Of a DNA stretch of 58,846 nt, positions 57,677 through 58,846 are shown piece after piece. Location of the stretch: positions 1 to 58,846 of the forward strand of contig JBJOMN010000043.1 of assembly GCA_046052345.1 (NCBI GenBank), written 5' to 3'. Below the pieces are notes generated by a model, which ran no database searches, was not told the DNA's origin, and saw only the letters and a list, made by a program, of their open reading frames with translations. Source of the DNA: Pollutiaquabacter sp046052345. Lineage in GTDB: Bacteria; Bacteroidota; Bacteroidia; AKYH767-A; 2013-40CM-41-45. Position 1 is the stretch's first letter; each line of letters starts with the position of its first letter. The position numbers and the translations under genes are program-made.

Positions 57677-58846
57677 TCAGTTGGGAATGGATGCAAGGAT
57701 GATGCGGCAAGCCTCGTCGATCAGGCTGTCCGGAATGGTGAGCGGGGGCGCTATCCGGAGACAGTGCGGCGCGAAGAGGAACCAGTCGGTCACGAGGCCT
57801 TTCTCCATGCACGTCGCGATGATCTGCCTGTTGATCCGGTCCGTTTCGAACTCTACGGCCAGCAGCAGTCCCTTTCCGTTGACGGAACGGATGGCCGGAT
57901 GCTGCAGTTGCCGGCGGAAACGTTCCCCCTTGGCAGCTGCGTCATCGTACAATCGGTCTCGTTCCAACACGTTGAGAGCAGCCAGTCCGGCGGCACAACT
58001 CAACGGATGTCCGCCGAAAGTGGTGATGTGTCCGAGTACGGGATCGTGCGAAAGGCTGTGCATGATGGCAGGGGAGGAGATGAAAGCCGCCAGTGGCAAG
58101 CCGCCGCCGAAGGCCTTTCCGAGAACCAGTACATCAGGTACGATGCCGGCTGTTTGGAACGCGAAAAGGCTGCCGGTCCTTCCCATACCGGTCTGGATTT
58201 CGTCGAAGACCAGCAGTGTTCCCGTCTCCGAGCACCGTCTGCGTACAGCTTCAAGAAATTCGCCGTTCGGAAGGATACATCCGGCTTCCGCCTGGACGGG
58301 TTCGAGGAAGAGGGCTGCGGTTTTTTCCGTGATGAGCGCAAGGTCGTCAGCGCGGTTGTAACGAAGATGAAGGATGTCCGGCAGTAATGGCCGGAAGTTC
58401 CGCTGCATTTCCTCGTCGCCGGTGATGCTCAGCGCGCCTTGGGTACTGCCGTGATAGGATTTCCGGAAAGAGGCGATCTGCGTACGTGCTGTGAAGCGTT
58501 TGGCAAGCTTCATGGCCCCCTCGATGGCTTCACTGCCGGAGTTGGTGAAATAGACAGATGACAGATGTTCCGGAAGCAGGGTGGCCAGTCGGGAAGCCAG
58601 CTCGACCTGCGGCGATAGGATGAATTCCCCGTACACCATCACATGCAGGTGACGGTCCGCCTGTTCATGGATGGCGCGTATGATGTCGGGATGCTTGTGG
58701 CCCAGGCTGCTGACTGAAATGCCCGAAATAAGGTCGATGTAGGACCTGCCGTCGCTGCCGGTAAGAACACAGCCATCCGCCGAGGTGAATTCAACGGCCG
58801 GCGGCGCATCGCTGGTCTGGGCGACATGCCGGAAAAAACGGTCGCG
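57677..58846 (-). CDS. Class III aminotransferase, N-terminus cut by window edge
   Basis: 389 residues are visible; the 5' end is beyond the window. The frame begins (R)DRFFRHVAQTSDAPPAVEF and keeps the class III order: GSDGRSYIDLISGISVSSLGHKHPDI, FTNSGSEAIEGAMKLAKRFT, YHGSTQGALS, the cofactor Asp in LLVFDEIQTGMGRTG and PLP lysine in DVLVLGKAFGGGLPLAA. This group includes acetylornithine, ornithine and diaminopelargonate aminotransferases; the exact one is not decidable. An ATG-like restart at 58642 is internal and not the real start. Confidence 0.93.
   Translation of the reverse strand, partial: RDRFFRHVAQTSDAPPAVEFTSADGCVLTGSDGRSYIDLISGISVSSLGHKHPDIIRAIHEQADRHLHVMVYGEFILSPQVELASRLATLLPEHLSSVYFTNSGSEAIEGAMKLAKRFTARTQIASFRKSYHGSTQGALSITGDEEMQRNFRPLLPDILHLRYNRADDLALITEKTAALFLEPVQAEAGCILPNGEFLEAVRRRCSETGTLLVFDEIQTGMGRTGSLFAFQTAGIVPDVLVLGKAFGGGLPLAAFISSPAIMHSLSHDPVLGHITTFGGHPLSCAAGLAALNVLERDRLYDDAAAKGERFRRQLQHPAIRSVNGKGLLLAVEFETDRINRQIIATCMEKGLVTDWFLFAPHCLRIAPPLTIPDSLIDEACRIILASIPN

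Noticed and set aside
56969..58387. 472-codon plus-strand ORF opposite the response regulator and aminotransferase
   Set aside because: Shadow of two well-conserved minus-strand genes; composition is typical antisense-frame translation with no recognisable domain.

Overview
The window reads as a chromosomal segment of a Bacteroidota bacterium with fairly high GC for the phylum (judged by eye, not computed). Four things point there: secreted proteins ending in type IX secretion (T9SS) type A sorting domains; recurring -7 boxes of the phylum-specific form TAnnTTTG; weak or absent Shine-Dalgarno sequences; and families typical of the phylum (DUF5683, DUF3276, DUF2723, DUF1015). The content looks like ordinary core chromosome: no tRNA, rRNA, CRISPR array, transposase or phage gene was seen, and no gene-free stretch exceeds about 260 bp.

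Layout. 1-13.6 kb is a surface-polysaccharide region, mostly on the minus strand: a partial ABC-2 polysaccharide exporter permease, a giant PKD-repeat T9SS protein, gmd-fcl (GDP-L-fucose), a WecA-type initiating transferase, rfbC, a Wzc-type tyrosine autokinase with a striking Tyr-Gly tail, a Wza-type export lipoprotein and a GT4 glycosyltransferase, with rdgB on the plus strand inside it. 13.6-19.7 kb (plus): FKBP lipoprotein, PadR-PspC pair, zinc-ribbon methyltransferase, recA, TPR lipoprotein. 19.9-23.2 kb (minus): the thrS-infC-rpmI-rplT translation operon, with infC apparently starting at ATC. 23.3-30.5 kb: two more T9SS cargo proteins flanking an acyl-CoA carboxylase beta / NTP-pyrophosphohydrolase operon.

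30.5-36.4 kb: GH16-like protein coupled to xerD, aroQ, and a YggS-EamA-DUF2723 operon. 36.5-39.5 kb: a tightly packed operon of glutathione peroxidase lipoprotein, ABC ATPase, ABC permease and a LolA/RseB-like secreted protein. 39.5-44.8 kb: aminotransferase-DUF1015-DUF1569 operon, an uncharacterised secreted protein, and a divergent ferredoxin / LuxC-like acyl-CoA reductase pair. 44.8-50.4 kb: parA-parB-DUF5683-dapB-lepB, a UPF0173 hydrolase and a DUF3276 nucleic-acid-binding protein. 50.6-58.8 kb: uvrA, a sigma-70-family factor bracketed by dyads and followed by a 70-residue protein that may be a mini anti-sigma factor, nth, a histidine kinase / response regulator pair and a partial class-III aminotransferase.

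Signals with most potential novelty are the sigma-factor locus (nested dyad over the start, perfect 26-bp palindrome after the stop, tiny anti-sigma-like ORF), several -7 boxes only 4 nt before start codons (probable leaderless mRNAs), the ATC start of infC, the Gpx-ABC-LolA-like operon, and a large T9SS protein with an unassigned N-terminal domain. Start sites were moved from the longest possible ORF wherever a promoter box, a terminator or family alignment argued for a shorter one. All family assignments come from reading translated motifs; no database search was run.
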